A stretch of DNA of 64,000 nt from Microbacterium esteraromaticum (GCF_017303215.1 NZ_JAEMWU010000001.1:2046001-2110000), one strand, 5' to 3'; shown: positions 9,169 to 16,784, counted from the stretch's first letter. A program made the numbers and translations. The notes: generated by a model not told the origin, from the sequence alone.

Positions 9169-9729
9169 TCAGTTATCCACAGGCCAGGCGTGGGCCACGG
9201 CGTCGCGCACCTCGCCGAGCAGCTGTGGCAGCGCCTTGGTCTTGGCGATGATCGGGAAGAAGTTCGCGTCGGTCGACCACCGCGGCACGATGTGCTGATG
9301 CAGGTGCTCGGCGACGCCGGCACCTGCCACGGCTCCCTGATTCATTCCGAGGTTGAAGCCATCGCACCGCGAGACGTCCCGCAGCACGCGCATCCCGATC
9401 TGCGTGAGAGCGCCGATCTCGGCGACCTCCTCGGGCGTGGCCTGATCGTAGGTGCCGATGTGACGGTAGGGGCACACCAGAAGGTGGCCGGAGTTGTACG
9501 GGAACAGGTTCAGCAGCACGTACGCGGTCTTGCCACGCGCGACGATCAGTCGTTCGGCGTCATCGTGCTTGGGTGCCTCGCAGAACGGGCACTCCTCACG
9601 CAGCGGCTCCGGCCCCGCCTGGATGTACGCCATCCGGTGCGGAGTCCATAGCCGCTGGAACTCATCCGGAACACCGGCGAGGTGCCGGGCGTCCTCGGGC
9701 GTCGGCTGCTGATCCTGTTCCGTACTCAC
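9169..9729 (-). CDS. HIT-family nucleotide hydrolase, probable Ap4A phosphorylase
   Basis: A 186-aa HIT protein. The histidine triad is [12 protein letters not shown], and there is an upstream CPFC zinc half-site. The homologous gene next to thrS in M. tuberculosis (Rv2613c) encodes a diadenosine tetraphosphate phosphorylase. ThrRS-type enzymes can make Ap4A as a side product, so the pairing makes biochemical sense. The start overlaps the thrS stop by 4 nt. Ap4A specificity is inferred from family and context. Confidence 0.85.
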   Translation of the reverse strand: MSTEQDQQPTPEDARHLAGVPDEFQRLWTPHRMAYIQAGPEPLREECPFCEAPKHDDAERLIVARGKTAYVLLNLFPYNSGHLLVCPYRHIGTYDQATPEEVAEIGALTQIGMRVLRDVSRCDGFNLGMNQGAVAGAGVAEHLHQHIVPRWSTDANFFPIIAKTKALPQLLGEVRDAVAHAWPVDN

Positions 9730-11738
9730 GCGAGGTCCTCGGCCGTCATCACCCGCGCGTGGTTCGCGACTGCGTTCCGGATCCGCTCGATCGCGACCTC
9801 GACCGGCACGCCGTTCTCCTGGGTGCCGTCACGGAAGCGGAACGAGACGGTTCCGGCGTCGCGGTCCTGCGCACCTGCGATGAGAATCAGCGGCACCTTG
9901 GCGGTGGTGTGGTTGCGGATCTTCTTCTGCATCCGGTCGTCGGAATGGTCGACGTCGGCGCGGATGCCCGCGGCGCGCAACTGCCCGATGACTTCGTCGA
10001 GGTAGGGACCGAAGTCATCGGCCACCGGCACGCCGACCACCTGCGCGGGAGCCAACCACAGCGGGAAGTCGCCGGCGTAGTGCTCCAGCAGGATCGCGAA
10101 GAAGCGCTCCACCGAGCCGAGCAGGGCGCGGTGGATCATCACCGGGCGGTGCTTGGCTCCGTCGGGGCCGGTGTACTCCAGTTCGAAGCGCTCGGGCTGG
10201 TTGAAGTCGAGCTGGATCGTCGACATCTGCCAGGTGCGTCCGATGGCGTCGCGCGCCTGCACCGAGATCTTCGGACCGTAGAACGCCGCTCCACCCGGGT
10301 CGTCCACCAGCTCGAGACCGGACTCGACGGCGACCTCGCGCAGCGTGTCGATCGCGGTGGTCCACTGCTCGGGCTCACCGAGGAACTTGGGGTTGCCCAC
10401 CTCGTTGGTCGACAGCTCCAGGTAGAAATCGTTCAGCCCGTAATCGCGCAACAGCTCGAGCACGAGGTTGAGGTTGGTCGCGAGTTCCTCGCGCACCTGG
10501 TCCTGGGTGACGTAGATGTGCGCGTCGTCCTGCGTCAGGCCGCGCACACGCGTCAGACCCGAGAGCGTGCCGCTCTTCTCATACCGGTACACCGTGCCGA
10601 ACTCGGCCAGGCGCAACGGCAATTCGCGGTAGCTGCGACCGCGCGCGCGGAAGATCAGGTTGTGGAACGGGCAGTTCATCGGCTTGAGGTAGTAATCCTG
10701 CCCCTGGCGCGTGACGTTGCCCTCGTCGTCGACGACCTCATCGAGGTGCATCGGGGGGAACATGCCGTCGGCGTAGGTCTGCAGGTGCCCCGACGTCTGG
10801 AACAGGTCCTTCTTGGTGATGTGCGGGGAGTTGACGACGTCGTACCCGTTGCGCAGCAGGTGGCGGCGCAGGTTCTCCTCGATCTCGTAGCGGATGATGC
10901 CACCCTTGGGGTGGAACACCGCCAGTCCCGAGCCGATCTCGTCCGGGAACGAGAACAGGTCCATCTCGACGCCGAGCCTGCGGTGGTCGCGACGCTCGGC
11001 CTCGGCCAGACGCTCCTGGTACGCGCGCAGTTCTTCCTTGGTGGGCCAGGCCGTACCGTAGATCCGCTGCAGCTGGGGGTTCTTCTCGCTACCGCGCCAG
11101 TAAGCGGCCGCGACGCGGGTGAGGTCCCATCCGTTGCCGATCATGCGCGTGCCTGGCACGTGCGGGCCGCGGCAGAGATCCTTCCAAGCGACCTCGCCGT
11201 CCTTCGTGACGTTGTCGTAGATGGTCAGCTCGCCGCCGCCGATCTCCGCGGAAGCGCCTTCGGCAGCATCCGCGCCCGAGCCAGGCCCTCCGGCGAGATC
11301 GATCAGCTCGAGTTTGAAGGGCTCGTGTGCGAGTTCGGCGCGCGCTTCACTCTCGGTGACGACCCGGCGCGTGAAGCGCTGACCTTCGCGGATGATGCGC
11401 TGCATCTCTTTCGAGATCGCCTTCAGATCCTCGGGGGTGAAGGGCTCATCGACGCCGAAGTCGTAGTAGAAGCCGTCCGTGATCGGCGGGCCGATACCGA
11501 GGTTCGACTGCGGACGGATGCGCTGCACCGCCTGCGCGAGCACGTGCGCGGTCGAGTGGCGCAGGATGCTGAGGCCGACCGGGCTGTCGATCGTGACCGG
11601 CTCGACCACGTCGGTGTCGGTGACGGTGGCGGCGAGATCTTTCAGTTCGCCGTTGACGGTCATCGCGACGACGGATCGATCGGTGAACAGGGCGAAGCCG
11701 TCGCGCTGTTCGGAGGTGGACTGGGCGTTGTCTGACAC
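9726..11738 (-). CDS. thrS: Threonine-tRNA ligase
   Basis: Class II aminoacyl-tRNA synthetase, 670 aa. It has an N-terminal TGS-like domain, an editing domain ([24 protein letters not shown]), class II motifs ([35 protein letters not shown] with the zinc Cys), motif 3 near [22 protein letters not shown], and a C-terminal anticodon-binding domain. The GTG start follows GGAGA by 6 nt. It is preceded by a Thr-rich leader ORF with alternative hairpins and is coupled to the HIT gene. Confidence 0.96.
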   Translation of the reverse strand: MSDNAQSTSEQRDGFALFTDRSVVAMTVNGELKDLAATVTDTDVVEPVTIDSPVGLSILRHSTAHVLAQAVQRIRPQSNLGIGPPITDGFYYDFGVDEPFTPEDLKAISKEMQRIIREGQRFTRRVVTESEARAELAHEPFKLELIDLAGGPGSGADAAEGASAEIGGGELTIYDNVTKDGEVAWKDLCRGPHVPGTRMIGNGWDLTRVAAAYWRGSEKNPQLQRIYGTAWPTKEELRAYQERLAEAERRDHRRLGVEMDLFSFPDEIGSGLAVFHPKGGIIRYEIEENLRRHLLRNGYDVVNSPHITKKDLFQTSGHLQTYADGMFPPMHLDEVVDDEGNVTRQGQDYYLKPMNCPFHNLIFRARGRSYRELPLRLAEFGTVYRYEKSGTLSGLTRVRGLTQDDAHIYVTQDQVREELATNLNLVLELLRDYGLNDFYLELSTNEVGNPKFLGEPEQWTTAIDTLREVAVESGLELVDDPGGAAFYGPKISVQARDAIGRTWQMSTIQLDFNQPERFELEYTGPDGAKHRPVMIHRALLGSVERFFAILLEHYAGDFPLWLAPAQVVGVPVADDFGPYLDEVIGQLRAAGIRADVDHSDDRMQKKIRNHTTAKVPLILIAGAQDRDAGTVSFRFRDGTQENGVPVEVAIERIRNAVANHARVMTAEDLA

Positions 11739-11779
11739 GGGGTATCTCCAGATAGACGATGGAAGGAGTCGACTCAGCT

Positions 11780-11803
11780 GCGGGCGCTGTGCGCCCTGCC
11801 CGC
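11780..11803 (-). promoter_or_regulatory. Candidate thrS attenuator: mutually exclusive hairpins
   Basis: In the thrS leader RNA, GCGCCC can pair with GGGCGC (stem 11782-11787 with 11791-11796, 3-nt loop). Alternatively the overlapping GCCCGC can pair with GCGGGC (11780-11785 with 11798-11803). The structure begins directly at the leader-peptide stop codon (11804-11806) and ends about 40 nt before the thrS start. No clear U-run follows, so whether it acts by termination or by masking translation is open. Confidence 0.5.
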
Positions 11804-11872
11804 TCAGGCCCTCGTAGTTCGCACGACGACACCGGTGACAGAGGTCACGATGGTCAGCGCGGCGGATTCCAT
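11804..11872 (-). CDS. Threonine-rich leader peptide upstream of thrS
   Basis: A 22-codon ORF (ATG to TGA) between the thrS promoter and the thrS start. Thr occurs at residues 7, 10, 13, 19 and 20, five of 22 residues, with two adjacent Thr codons four codons before the stop. It also holds five Val and one Ile. A TAGACT -10 element lies 7 nt before its ATG, so the leader itself is probably leaderless. Position, composition and the hairpins after its stop fit a ribosome-mediated attenuator responding to Thr-tRNA charging. It is too short for database support. Confidence 0.6.
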   Translation of the reverse strand: MESAALTIVTSVTGVVVRTTRA

Positions 11873-11879
11873 GCCCACG

Positions 11880-11885
11880 AGTCTA
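11880..11885 (-). promoter_or_regulatory. -10 element of the thrS leader transcript
   Basis: TAGACT on the minus strand, followed by 7 nt and the ATG of the Thr-rich leader ORF. It puts the start of a leader RNA of about 130 nt ahead of thrS. Confidence 0.6.
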
Positions 11886-11921
11886 CGCGTTCGGCGACGC
11901 GCGCCGGAGTACCCCGCTCCC

Positions 11922-12296
11922 TCACTTCACGATCGGCAGGCCCGTGGCATCGGCGGCCTGCTGCAGCGAGCCGAGATTGGTGAGCGTGGTGAATCCGGCC
12001 TGCTCCATCAGCGCGATGGCCTGACCGGCTCGGTTGCCCGAGCGGCAGTAGACGAGGTACTCCGCGTCGGGGTCCAGGTTCGGGATCGCGGCGGCGAGCT
12101 CACCGCTGTTGAAGTCGAGCAGGGTCGACCCTTCGAGGTGCCCGCCCGCGTACTCGTCGGGAGTGCGCACGTCGAGCACGACGGTGTCGGTGCTGATCTC
12201 GATCGGTTCGGCGGTGGTGCTCGGCGAACCGGCACAGGCGGTCAGCGTCAGGGCGAGGGCGATGGCGGATGCCGAGACGGCGAGAAGACGGCGCAT
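11922..12296 (-). CDS. Rhodanese-domain lipoprotein
   Basis: A 124-aa single-domain rhodanese with a lipoprotein signal peptide (lipobox LTAC, lipidated C21). The rhodanese domain starts with VVLDVRTPDEYAGGHLEG, and the active-site loop is YCRSGNRAG with C84 as sulfur acceptor. It should act on the outer face of the membrane in sulfane-sulfur transfer or detoxification. It is the last gene of a five-gene sulfur operon, 40 nt after the DUF4395 gene. An AAAGGA ribosome-binding site precedes the ATG. Confidence 0.9.
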   Translation of the reverse strand: MRRLLAVSASAIALALTLTACAGSPSTTAEPIEISTDTVVLDVRTPDEYAGGHLEGSTLLDFNSGELAAAIPNLDPDAEYLVYCRSGNRAGQAIALMEQAGFTTLTNLGSLQQAADATGLPIVK

Positions 12297-12336
12297 GAGG
12301 TGTCCTTTTCGTAGGGGTCGTGGTGAGGCGGGGTGA

Positions 12337-12888
12337 TCAAGAAGTGGGGGTGGGTTGTTCGACGACGCAGCTGTCGCCTGGACAGTACTGCGGTGGCGTA
12401 CGGCCGAATCGCGCCTGCAGGGCGCAGCCGACGCAGATGCCGAAGGCGGTCTCCAGGAACAGGAGCGTCAGGCAGATGCTGCACAACGCCAGTGTGAGCC
12501 ACAACGGCGCGGCGAACACCCCCATGCTGGCGCACGAAATGGCCGCAAGACCGAAGCCGAGCCACCATGCGAATGCCTTCTGCGGTGCGCCAACCCACTC
12601 CGGACGCTGCCCTCGGACAGCGAGACGACCGAGCGCGAGCGACGGTGACCACCGGTCTCCGGCTGTCACACGCAGCAGCATGTCGATCAGAAAGAGCATG
12701 CCGAACGGTTGCATGATCTCGACGCGACCGGTGAAGTACGCCGCCGCGAAGGAGACACCACCGAGCAGGAAGAGGATGCCGGCGCCGGCGCGCACGGCAC
12801 GCTCGTCGATGACGGCGGTTGCGTAGCCGGGGACGAAGCGGCCGATCCTCGGCGCGTCGGCGCGAATGCCGGAGGGGTCGGATGTCAC
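12337..12888 (-). CDS. DUF4395 family membrane protein
   Basis: A 183-aa integral membrane protein with four predicted membrane segments (AGILFLLGGVSFAAAYF, PFGMLFLIDMLLRV, AFAWWLGFGLAAIS and LWLTLALCSICLTLLFLE). DUF4395 proteins are often found beside rhodaneses and thioredoxins. Cys residues sit in or near the membrane (SCAS, CSIC, CVGC) and in the C-terminal CPGDSC, which suggests thiol or persulfide chemistry, but no function is established. GTG start. The open frame continues upstream into the TSUP gene, but the family start is here. Confidence 0.8.
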   Translation of the reverse strand: MTSDPSGIRADAPRIGRFVPGYATAVIDERAVRAGAGILFLLGGVSFAAAYFTGRVEIMQPFGMLFLIDMLLRVTAGDRWSPSLALGRLAVRGQRPEWVGAPQKAFAWWLGFGLAAISCASMGVFAAPLWLTLALCSICLTLLFLETAFGICVGCALQARFGRTPPQYCPGDSCVVEQPTPTS

Positions 12889-12917
12889 AGGGCTGTCCTG
12901 TCTGGTGGTGAGGGCGG

Positions 12918-13706
12918 TCAGGTGGTCAGGGTCGTCAGGAGTGGGGGCAGTTCTTGGGTCAGTACGAACGCGCCCATCGCCAGCACGAAGATGCCGAACC
13001 CGCGGCGGAGTGCCCGCTCGGGGAGGCGTCCGGCGAGGGCGACGCCGACGAACGATCCGGCGATCGCCGCTGCGGTGAATCCGAGCACGATGGGCCACTG
13101 CACGGGAACCGAGAGCAGGTATCCACCGAGCCCCGCGAACGACTTCATGGCGATCACGAGCAGCGAGGTACCGACGGCGACGGCCATGGGCAGGCCGCCG
13201 AGCAGATTCAACGCGGGCACGACGAGGAATCCCCCGCCGGCGCCGACCAGACCCGTCGCGACGCCGACGAGAAGTCCGTCGATGAGGATGCGGATCGTCG
13301 CACGGCCGTGTGTGGGTGCCGATGCCGCGTCGCCCGCGGACTTGCGTCCGCGGATCATGGCGATGGCGGTGACGATCATCATGATCGCGAAGAGCACCAT
13401 GAGCACCACACCAGGGATGAACCCGCCGATGAGCCCGCCGACGAAGGCGCCGGCCATACCGGCCACGCCGAAGAGTGCGCCGGTCTTCCAGCGCACTCGC
13501 CCGGCGCGCGCATGACTGATCATGCTCACCGCGCTGGTCGCACCGACGATGAACAGCGACGAGGCGATCGCCTCTCGCGGTTCCATCCCCAGTACGTAGG
13601 TGAGAATCGGAACGGTGAGGATCGACCCTCCGCCGCCGAGAAGCCCGAGCGAGACGCCCACCAGCGCGGCAAGCGCGAGAGCGATGATGATCAGATGGGG
13701 TTCCAC
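12918..13706 (-). CDS. TauE/SafE (TSUP) family sulfite/anion exporter
   Basis: A 262-aa polytopic protein with about eight hydrophobic helices and the two-repeat pattern of the family (VGVSLGLLGGGGSILTVPIL and GVATGLVGAGGGFLVVPAL). TSUP proteins export sulfite, sulfoacetate or related sulfur anions. In this operon it most likely removes sulfite or thiosulfate formed by the persulfide dioxygenase encoded just upstream (24-nt gap). The substrate is inferred from context. Confidence 0.88.
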   Translation of the reverse strand: MEPHLIIIALALAALVGVSLGLLGGGGSILTVPILTYVLGMEPREAIASSLFIVGATSAVSMISHARAGRVRWKTGALFGVAGMAGAFVGGLIGGFIPGVVLMVLFAIMMIVTAIAMIRGRKSAGDAASAPTHGRATIRILIDGLLVGVATGLVGAGGGFLVVPALNLLGGLPMAVAVGTSLLVIAMKSFAGLGGYLLSVPVQWPIVLGFTAAAIAGSFVGVALAGRLPERALRRGFGIFVLAMGAFVLTQELPPLLTTLTT

Positions 13707-13730
13707 TCGGGCTCCAGAACGGGCTTCGGA

Positions 13731-15149
13731 TCAGGCGGCGACGGGCAGGGCGCCCGACATCTGGACCCAGGCGTTGTAGCTGCCGTCGAGCTCGGCGATG
13801 TCGTAGCCCTTGCGGCGCAGTGCACTGGCGGCGACGCTGTTGCGCACGCCACTCTGGCAGTAGGTGACGATCGTGCCGGCGTCCGCAGCCGGCAGTTGGT
13901 CCAGGTTCCACAGCACACGGCCGCCCGAGAGCTGTGCGGCGCCCGGCAGGTGTCCGGCAGCGAACTCGGTTTTGTTGCGCACGTCGAGCAGCAGGACATG
14001 CTCGAATCCGTCGAGGTCCTCGGGTTGGACGAGCTTGGGTACGACCAGGTCGAGTCCGTCCAGAGAGGTGATGAAGCCCCGCACAGCGTCAATGCCGACG
14101 CGGATCAGGTGATCGCGCATCTGCTCGGCCTCGTCGCGACTCGCGGCGAGCAGCACCAGCGGACGCTGCTCTGTCTCGGGGTCGTACACCCACGCGCCGT
14201 AGCTGGCGGCCTTCTGAACGCCCGGGATGTTGAGGGCGCCCTCGACCGTTCCCTCGTGCACCTGGCCGTTGTGGCGGGTATCGACGAAGATGACACTGTC
14301 ATCGGCGAGTTCGATGCCCAGCCGCTCGCTGGTGTACTCGATGAGCTCGGGCTCGTCGCCGATCACTGCGGGGCCGATCTTGTTCTGCTGCTTCATCCGA
14401 GCGAAGTACGCGTGAGCGTCGGGCTGGCCGTTGAGCAACTCATCGATGAAGCCCTGCTCATCATCGTTCTTCAGATAGCGGGACCACCACGAGAAGTTGC
14501 GCTCGTAGCCGACCGTGGTCGATGCGATCGCGCCCAGCGCCTTGCCGCAGGCCGATCCGGAACCGTGGGCGGGAAGCACCTGCACGTAATCGGGCAGGGT
14601 GAGGAACCGGTCGCGCAGGCTGGCGAACAGATCCTTGGCCCCGGCAAAACGGGTGTCGACGAAGCCGGCGGCCTCATCGAGCAGGTCGGGGCGTCCGAGA
14701 TCACCGACGAACACGAAGTCTCCGGTGAGCATGAACCCGGGATCGCTCGACTGCGCGCCATCGGTGACGAGGAACGACAGGTGCTCGGGGGTGTGTCCGG
14801 GGGTGTGAACCGCCTCGACGGTGATGTTGCCGAGTGCGATGCGGTGACCGTGCTTCATCCGCACGGCGCCGACGAAGGCATCCGAGTACGTCCAGTCGGG
14901 ACCACCCTCGTCGGAGACGTACATCGTCGCGCCGGTGGCGGCGGCGAGCTCGCGGGTGCCTGAGAGGTAGTCCGCGTGGATGTGGGTCTCGGTGACGGCG
15001 ACGATCTTCATACCGTTCTTCGCGGCAAGATCCAGGTAGACGTCGAGGTCGCGGCGGGGGTCGACGACGATCGCCTCGCCCTTCGCCTGGCAGCCGATGA
15101 CGTAGCTCGCCTGCGCGAGGTCCTCATCGTAGATGCGTTCCAGAAGCAT
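13731..15149 (-). CDS. Persulfide dioxygenase-rhodanese fusion (MBL fold plus two rhodanese domains)
   Basis: A 472-aa protein. Residues 1-250 are an ETHE1/BlaC-type metallo-beta-lactamase domain with the iron-binding motif THIHADYLSG and later His ligands (VHTPGHTPEHLSF). The first rhodanese domain (about 260-350) has no Cys at the active-site loop (LLAASRDEAE) and should be inactive. The second (about 370-470) has the active Cys in TYCQSGVRNS. The predicted reaction is oxidation of glutathione- or low-molecular-weight-thiol persulfide to sulfite, with sulfur transfer by the active rhodanese. Confidence 0.92.
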   Translation of the reverse strand: MLLERIYDEDLAQASYVIGCQAKGEAIVVDPRRDLDVYLDLAAKNGMKIVAVTETHIHADYLSGTRELAAATGATMYVSDEGGPDWTYSDAFVGAVRMKHGHRIALGNITVEAVHTPGHTPEHLSFLVTDGAQSSDPGFMLTGDFVFVGDLGRPDLLDEAAGFVDTRFAGAKDLFASLRDRFLTLPDYVQVLPAHGSGSACGKALGAIASTTVGYERNFSWWSRYLKNDDEQGFIDELLNGQPDAHAYFARMKQQNKIGPAVIGDEPELIEYTSERLGIELADDSVIFVDTRHNGQVHEGTVEGALNIPGVQKAASYGAWVYDPETEQRPLVLLAASRDEAEQMRDHLIRVGIDAVRGFITSLDGLDLVVPKLVQPEDLDGFEHVLLLDVRNKTEFAAGHLPGAAQLSGGRVLWNLDQLPAADAGTIVTYCQSGVRNSVAASALRRKGYDIAELDGSYNAWVQMSGALPVAA

Positions 15150-15199
15150 GGTCAGTCCCTTCGTGTGCGGAGCAGTCGGTCAGTGGGTGGTGCGTGTTC

Positions 15200-15385
15200 T
15201 CAGCGCCCGAACAGGCGTGCGAAGAATCCGCCGCGCTCGGACTTGGCGGCGTCGATCTGCGCTTGCGTGTGCGTTCCGCCGCACCACTGTCCGGCGGGAA
15301 CGCTGCGCTTCACAGATGCGACGTGCTGGCCGCAGCCCGCCCAGGTCGTCTTTCCGCAGGTGCGGCAGGTCGTCGGTCGGCACAT
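15200..15385 (-). CDS. Small zinc-ribbon-like protein, first gene of the sulfur operon
   Basis: A 61-aa protein with an N-terminal Cys/His cluster (CRPTTCRTCGKTTWAGCGQH) and a later WCGGTH. The spacing suits a small metal or zinc-ribbon site. The C-terminus is Lys/Phe-rich. It starts 24 nt from the first CsoR-type operator, after a GAGGA ribosome-binding site, and is followed by the persulfide dioxygenase gene after 50 nt. Function is unknown; a role in metal or persulfide handling is a guess from position. Confidence 0.72.
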   Translation of the reverse strand: MCRPTTCRTCGKTTWAGCGQHVASVKRSVPAGQWCGGTHTQAQIDAAKSERGGFFARLFGR

Positions 15386-15408
15386 GACTCATCCTCAATC
15401 TCATTTGG

Positions 15409-15424
15409 ATACCCCTAGGGGTAT
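15409..15424. promoter_or_regulatory. CsoR/CstR-type operator 1
   Basis: Perfect 16-bp palindrome ATACCCCTAGGGGTAT, the classic form bound by CsoR-family repressors (copper-sensing CsoR or persulfide-sensing CstR). It lies between the -10 element and the first gene of the sulfur operon. Genes for reactive-sulfur detoxification make a CstR-like regulator more likely than a copper sensor. Confidence 0.85.
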
Positions 15425-15438
15425 GCGTGATGAGATCG

Positions 15439-15444
15439 ACTATA
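15439..15444 (-). promoter_or_regulatory. -10 element of the sulfur operon promoter
   Basis: TATAGT on the minus strand, overlapping operator 2 and lying upstream of operator 1. A repressor bound to both palindromes would cover the promoter and the transcription start. Confidence 0.5.
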
Positions 15445-15458
15445 CCCTAGGGGGTATA
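15441..15458. promoter_or_regulatory. CsoR/CstR-type operator 2
   Basis: Near-perfect 18-bp palindrome TATACCCTAGGGGGTATA with 7-bp arms around a 4-bp centre. Its centre is 33 bp from that of operator 1, close to three helical turns, so two repressor tetramers could bind on the same face of the DNA. Confidence 0.85.
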
Positions 15459-15492
15459 ACGAATGCCAAATCGAAGAGCGGATCGCCGGCCG

Positions 15493-15993
15493 TCAGCCGC
15501 CGTGGGCGGCGACCTGAATGATGACGACGAGAGAGCCGACGAGCGCTTCGACGCCGAGTGCGATGATCCGCTGCCACCAGCGCATCGGCACGCGTCGCAC
15601 AGCGAGGTACGCGACGATGACCAGGCCGAGCACGACGCACAGTTGCCCTGCCAGTAGCGCGCACTCCGTTGACCACCACCCCGCGATCGCCCCGGTGAGC
15701 AGCAGCACAGGGGCGATGCCGGCGGTTGCGGCCCCAAAACTCGCGGCCAGCGCGTGGCGCAACTCGGCAGCAGTGGGAAGCCCGCCCTGCACAACCAGAT
15801 GCGAGAGCATGTCGGCCACAAAAACGGCGGTCACCGTTCCCAGCACAGTGATCACGAGCGTTCCGGTGGCAGCTTCAGGCGCCACCTCGTGGGCAGAGAG
15901 GGCAACCAGCACCGCTAGCGCGGCGAAGGAGATGTAGATGCGCTCCTTGAGCCGTTCGGCGTTCACTGCCCGTTTCGAGCGACCGTGGGCCAT
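15493..15993 (-). CDS. Polytopic membrane protein of unknown function
   Basis: A 166-aa protein with a basic N-terminus (RSKRAVNAERLKERI) and five hydrophobic segments (IYISFAALAVLVALSA, TLVITVLGTVTAVFVADML, TAGIAPVLLLTGAIAGWW, ALLAGQLCVVLGLVIVAYL and IIALGVEALVGSLVVIIQVA). I do not recognise a characterised family. It starts at ATG after GGAGGAG. It ends 35 bp before operator 2 and is transcribed towards it, so it may feed into the sulfur operon, but no functional link is evident. Confidence 0.7.
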   Translation of the reverse strand: MAHGRSKRAVNAERLKERIYISFAALAVLVALSAHEVAPEAATGTLVITVLGTVTAVFVADMLSHLVVQGGLPTAAELRHALAASFGAATAGIAPVLLLTGAIAGWWSTECALLAGQLCVVLGLVIVAYLAVRRVPMRWWQRIIALGVEALVGSLVVIIQVAAHGG

Positions 15994-16178
15994 GGTGCAC
16001 TCCTCCCCGCGGGACGCATCACCCCCGCGTTGGAGCGATGCAGCGGGAGTCGACTCCGGTCAACGCCCGCGTCCCGACATCACGACCAAGGTACGGGACA
16101 GCGCGAGTGCGTGGCGCGTCGGTCGTCACGGCGGATGCTGTCCATCGCCCCGATGCGGGTGTGTGACACGGAAAGCAG

Positions 16179-16206
16179 AGAACCCCCTGATGTCTCAGAG
16201 GGTTCT
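16179..16206 (-). terminator. Terminator after the Gly/Val tRNA unit
   Basis: Stem AGAACCC(C)CTGA paired with TCAGAGGGTTCT around a 4-nt loop, 5 nt beyond the 3' end of tRNA-Val at 16212. On the minus strand the stem ends in a short T-rich run. Confidence 0.7.
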
Positions 16207-16211
16207 TTCTG

Positions 16212-16283
16212 TGCGCGATACTGGGATCGAACCAGTGACCTCTTCCGTGTCAGGGAAGCGCGCTACCGCTGCGCCAATCGCGC
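16212..16283 (-). tRNA. tRNA-Val(GAC)
   Basis: 72-nt cloverleaf: acceptor GCGCGAT/ATCGCGC, D-stem GCGC/GCGC, anticodon stem CTTCC/GGAAG with loop CTGACAC (anticodon GAC), T-arm ACTGG-TTCGATC-CCAGT, discriminator A. CCA is not encoded. The sequence is identical to the copy at 16586-16657. Confidence 0.95.
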
Positions 16284-16338
16284 CCAAAGGGCTGTTCAGT
16301 TCAGACCAGCAGGATCCTTGCGGGACTTCCTACTTTCG

Positions 16339-16411
16339 AGCGGATGACGAGACTCGAACTCGCGACCCTCACCTTGGCAAGGTGATGCGCTACCAACTGC
16401 GCTACATCCGC
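16339..16411 (-). tRNA. tRNA-Gly(GCC)
   Basis: 73-nt cloverleaf: acceptor GCGGATG/CATCCGC, anticodon stem TCACC/GGTGA with loop TTGCCAA (anticodon GCC), T-arm GCGAG-TTCGAGT-CTCGT, discriminator T. CCA is not encoded. It is identical to the copy at 16811-16883 and forms a two-tRNA unit with tRNA-Val at 16212. Confidence 0.95.
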
Positions 16412-16443
16412 ATTTTGTTCCCGGTGTCCCGGGCACATCAACT

Positions 16444-16449
16444 ACTTTA
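16444..16449 (-). promoter_or_regulatory. -10 element of the Gly-Val tRNA unit
   Basis: TAAAGT on the minus strand. It is preceded by GGTGAACGTGGGG, which closely matches GGTGAACCTGGGC before the -10 of the second unit. A short GC-rich repeat with CCCGG and CCGGG arms follows before tRNA-Gly in both. Confidence 0.55.
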
Positions 16450-16554
16450 CCCCACGTTCACCACCCCGACCGACCACACACGGCGCACCTGGCAGGGAAG
16501 CCGAGTGCGGCAGATGCCCGATCACACTGGGCATCCACTGCATCGGAAACAAGA

Positions 16555-16579
16555 AAACCCCCGGCTGGACCGGGGGTTT
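16555..16579 (-). terminator. Terminator after the Gly-Cys-Val tRNA unit
   Basis: Stem AAACCCCCGG / CCGGGGGTTT with a 5-nt loop, followed on the minus strand by TTTTCTT. It lies 6 nt beyond tRNA-Val at 16586. Confidence 0.8.
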
Positions 16580-16585
16580 CGTCTG

Positions 16586-16657
16586 TGCGCGATACTGGGA
16601 TCGAACCAGTGACCTCTTCCGTGTCAGGGAAGCGCGCTACCGCTGCGCCAATCGCGC
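16586..16657 (-). tRNA. tRNA-Val(GAC), second copy
   Basis: Identical in all 72 bases to the tRNA-Val at 16212-16283, anticodon GAC. The 17 bases that follow its 5' side in plus-strand reading are also similar to those of the first copy, evidence of a segmental duplication. CCA is not encoded. Confidence 0.95.
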
Positions 16658-16682
16658 CCAATGGGCTATTCAGTTGTCGGAG

Positions 16683-16753
16683 AGGTGGCGACGGGATTCG
16701 AACCCGTGTAAACGGCTTTGCAGGCCGGTGCCTAGCCTCTCGGCCACGCCACC
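16683..16753 (-). tRNA. tRNA-Cys(GCA)
   Basis: 71-nt cloverleaf: acceptor GGTGGCG/CGCCACC, anticodon stem CCGGC/GCCGT with loop CTGCAAA (anticodon GCA), T-arm ACGGG-TTCGAAT-CCCGT, discriminator T (U73), the identity base of tRNA-Cys. It lies between the second Gly and Val copies and has no counterpart in the first unit. Confidence 0.95.
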
Positions 16754-16758
16754 GCGAG

Positions 16759-16775
16759 GTGGATTCGAACTCCAC
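16759..16775 (-). other. Isolated tRNA T-arm-like fragment
   Basis: GTGGA and TCCAC form a 5-bp stem around the 7-nt loop GTTCGAA (minus strand), exactly a TPsiC arm, but no acceptor, D or anticodon arms fit around it. It sits 5 bp from the tRNA-Cys 5' end. It does not match the T-arm of any tRNA in this cluster, so it is probably the remnant of another tRNA gene. Confidence 0.55.
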
Positions 16776-16784
16776 ATGCCGAAA

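Noticed and set aside
9573..11735. A 720-codon open frame on the plus strand, antisense to thrS
   Set aside because: No family features; thrS motifs are all intact on the minus strand.
11739..11921. T-box riboswitch upstream of thrS
   Set aside because: No specifier loop with a Thr codon in a stem I and no T-box bulge sequence are visible. The Thr-rich leader ORF explains the region better.
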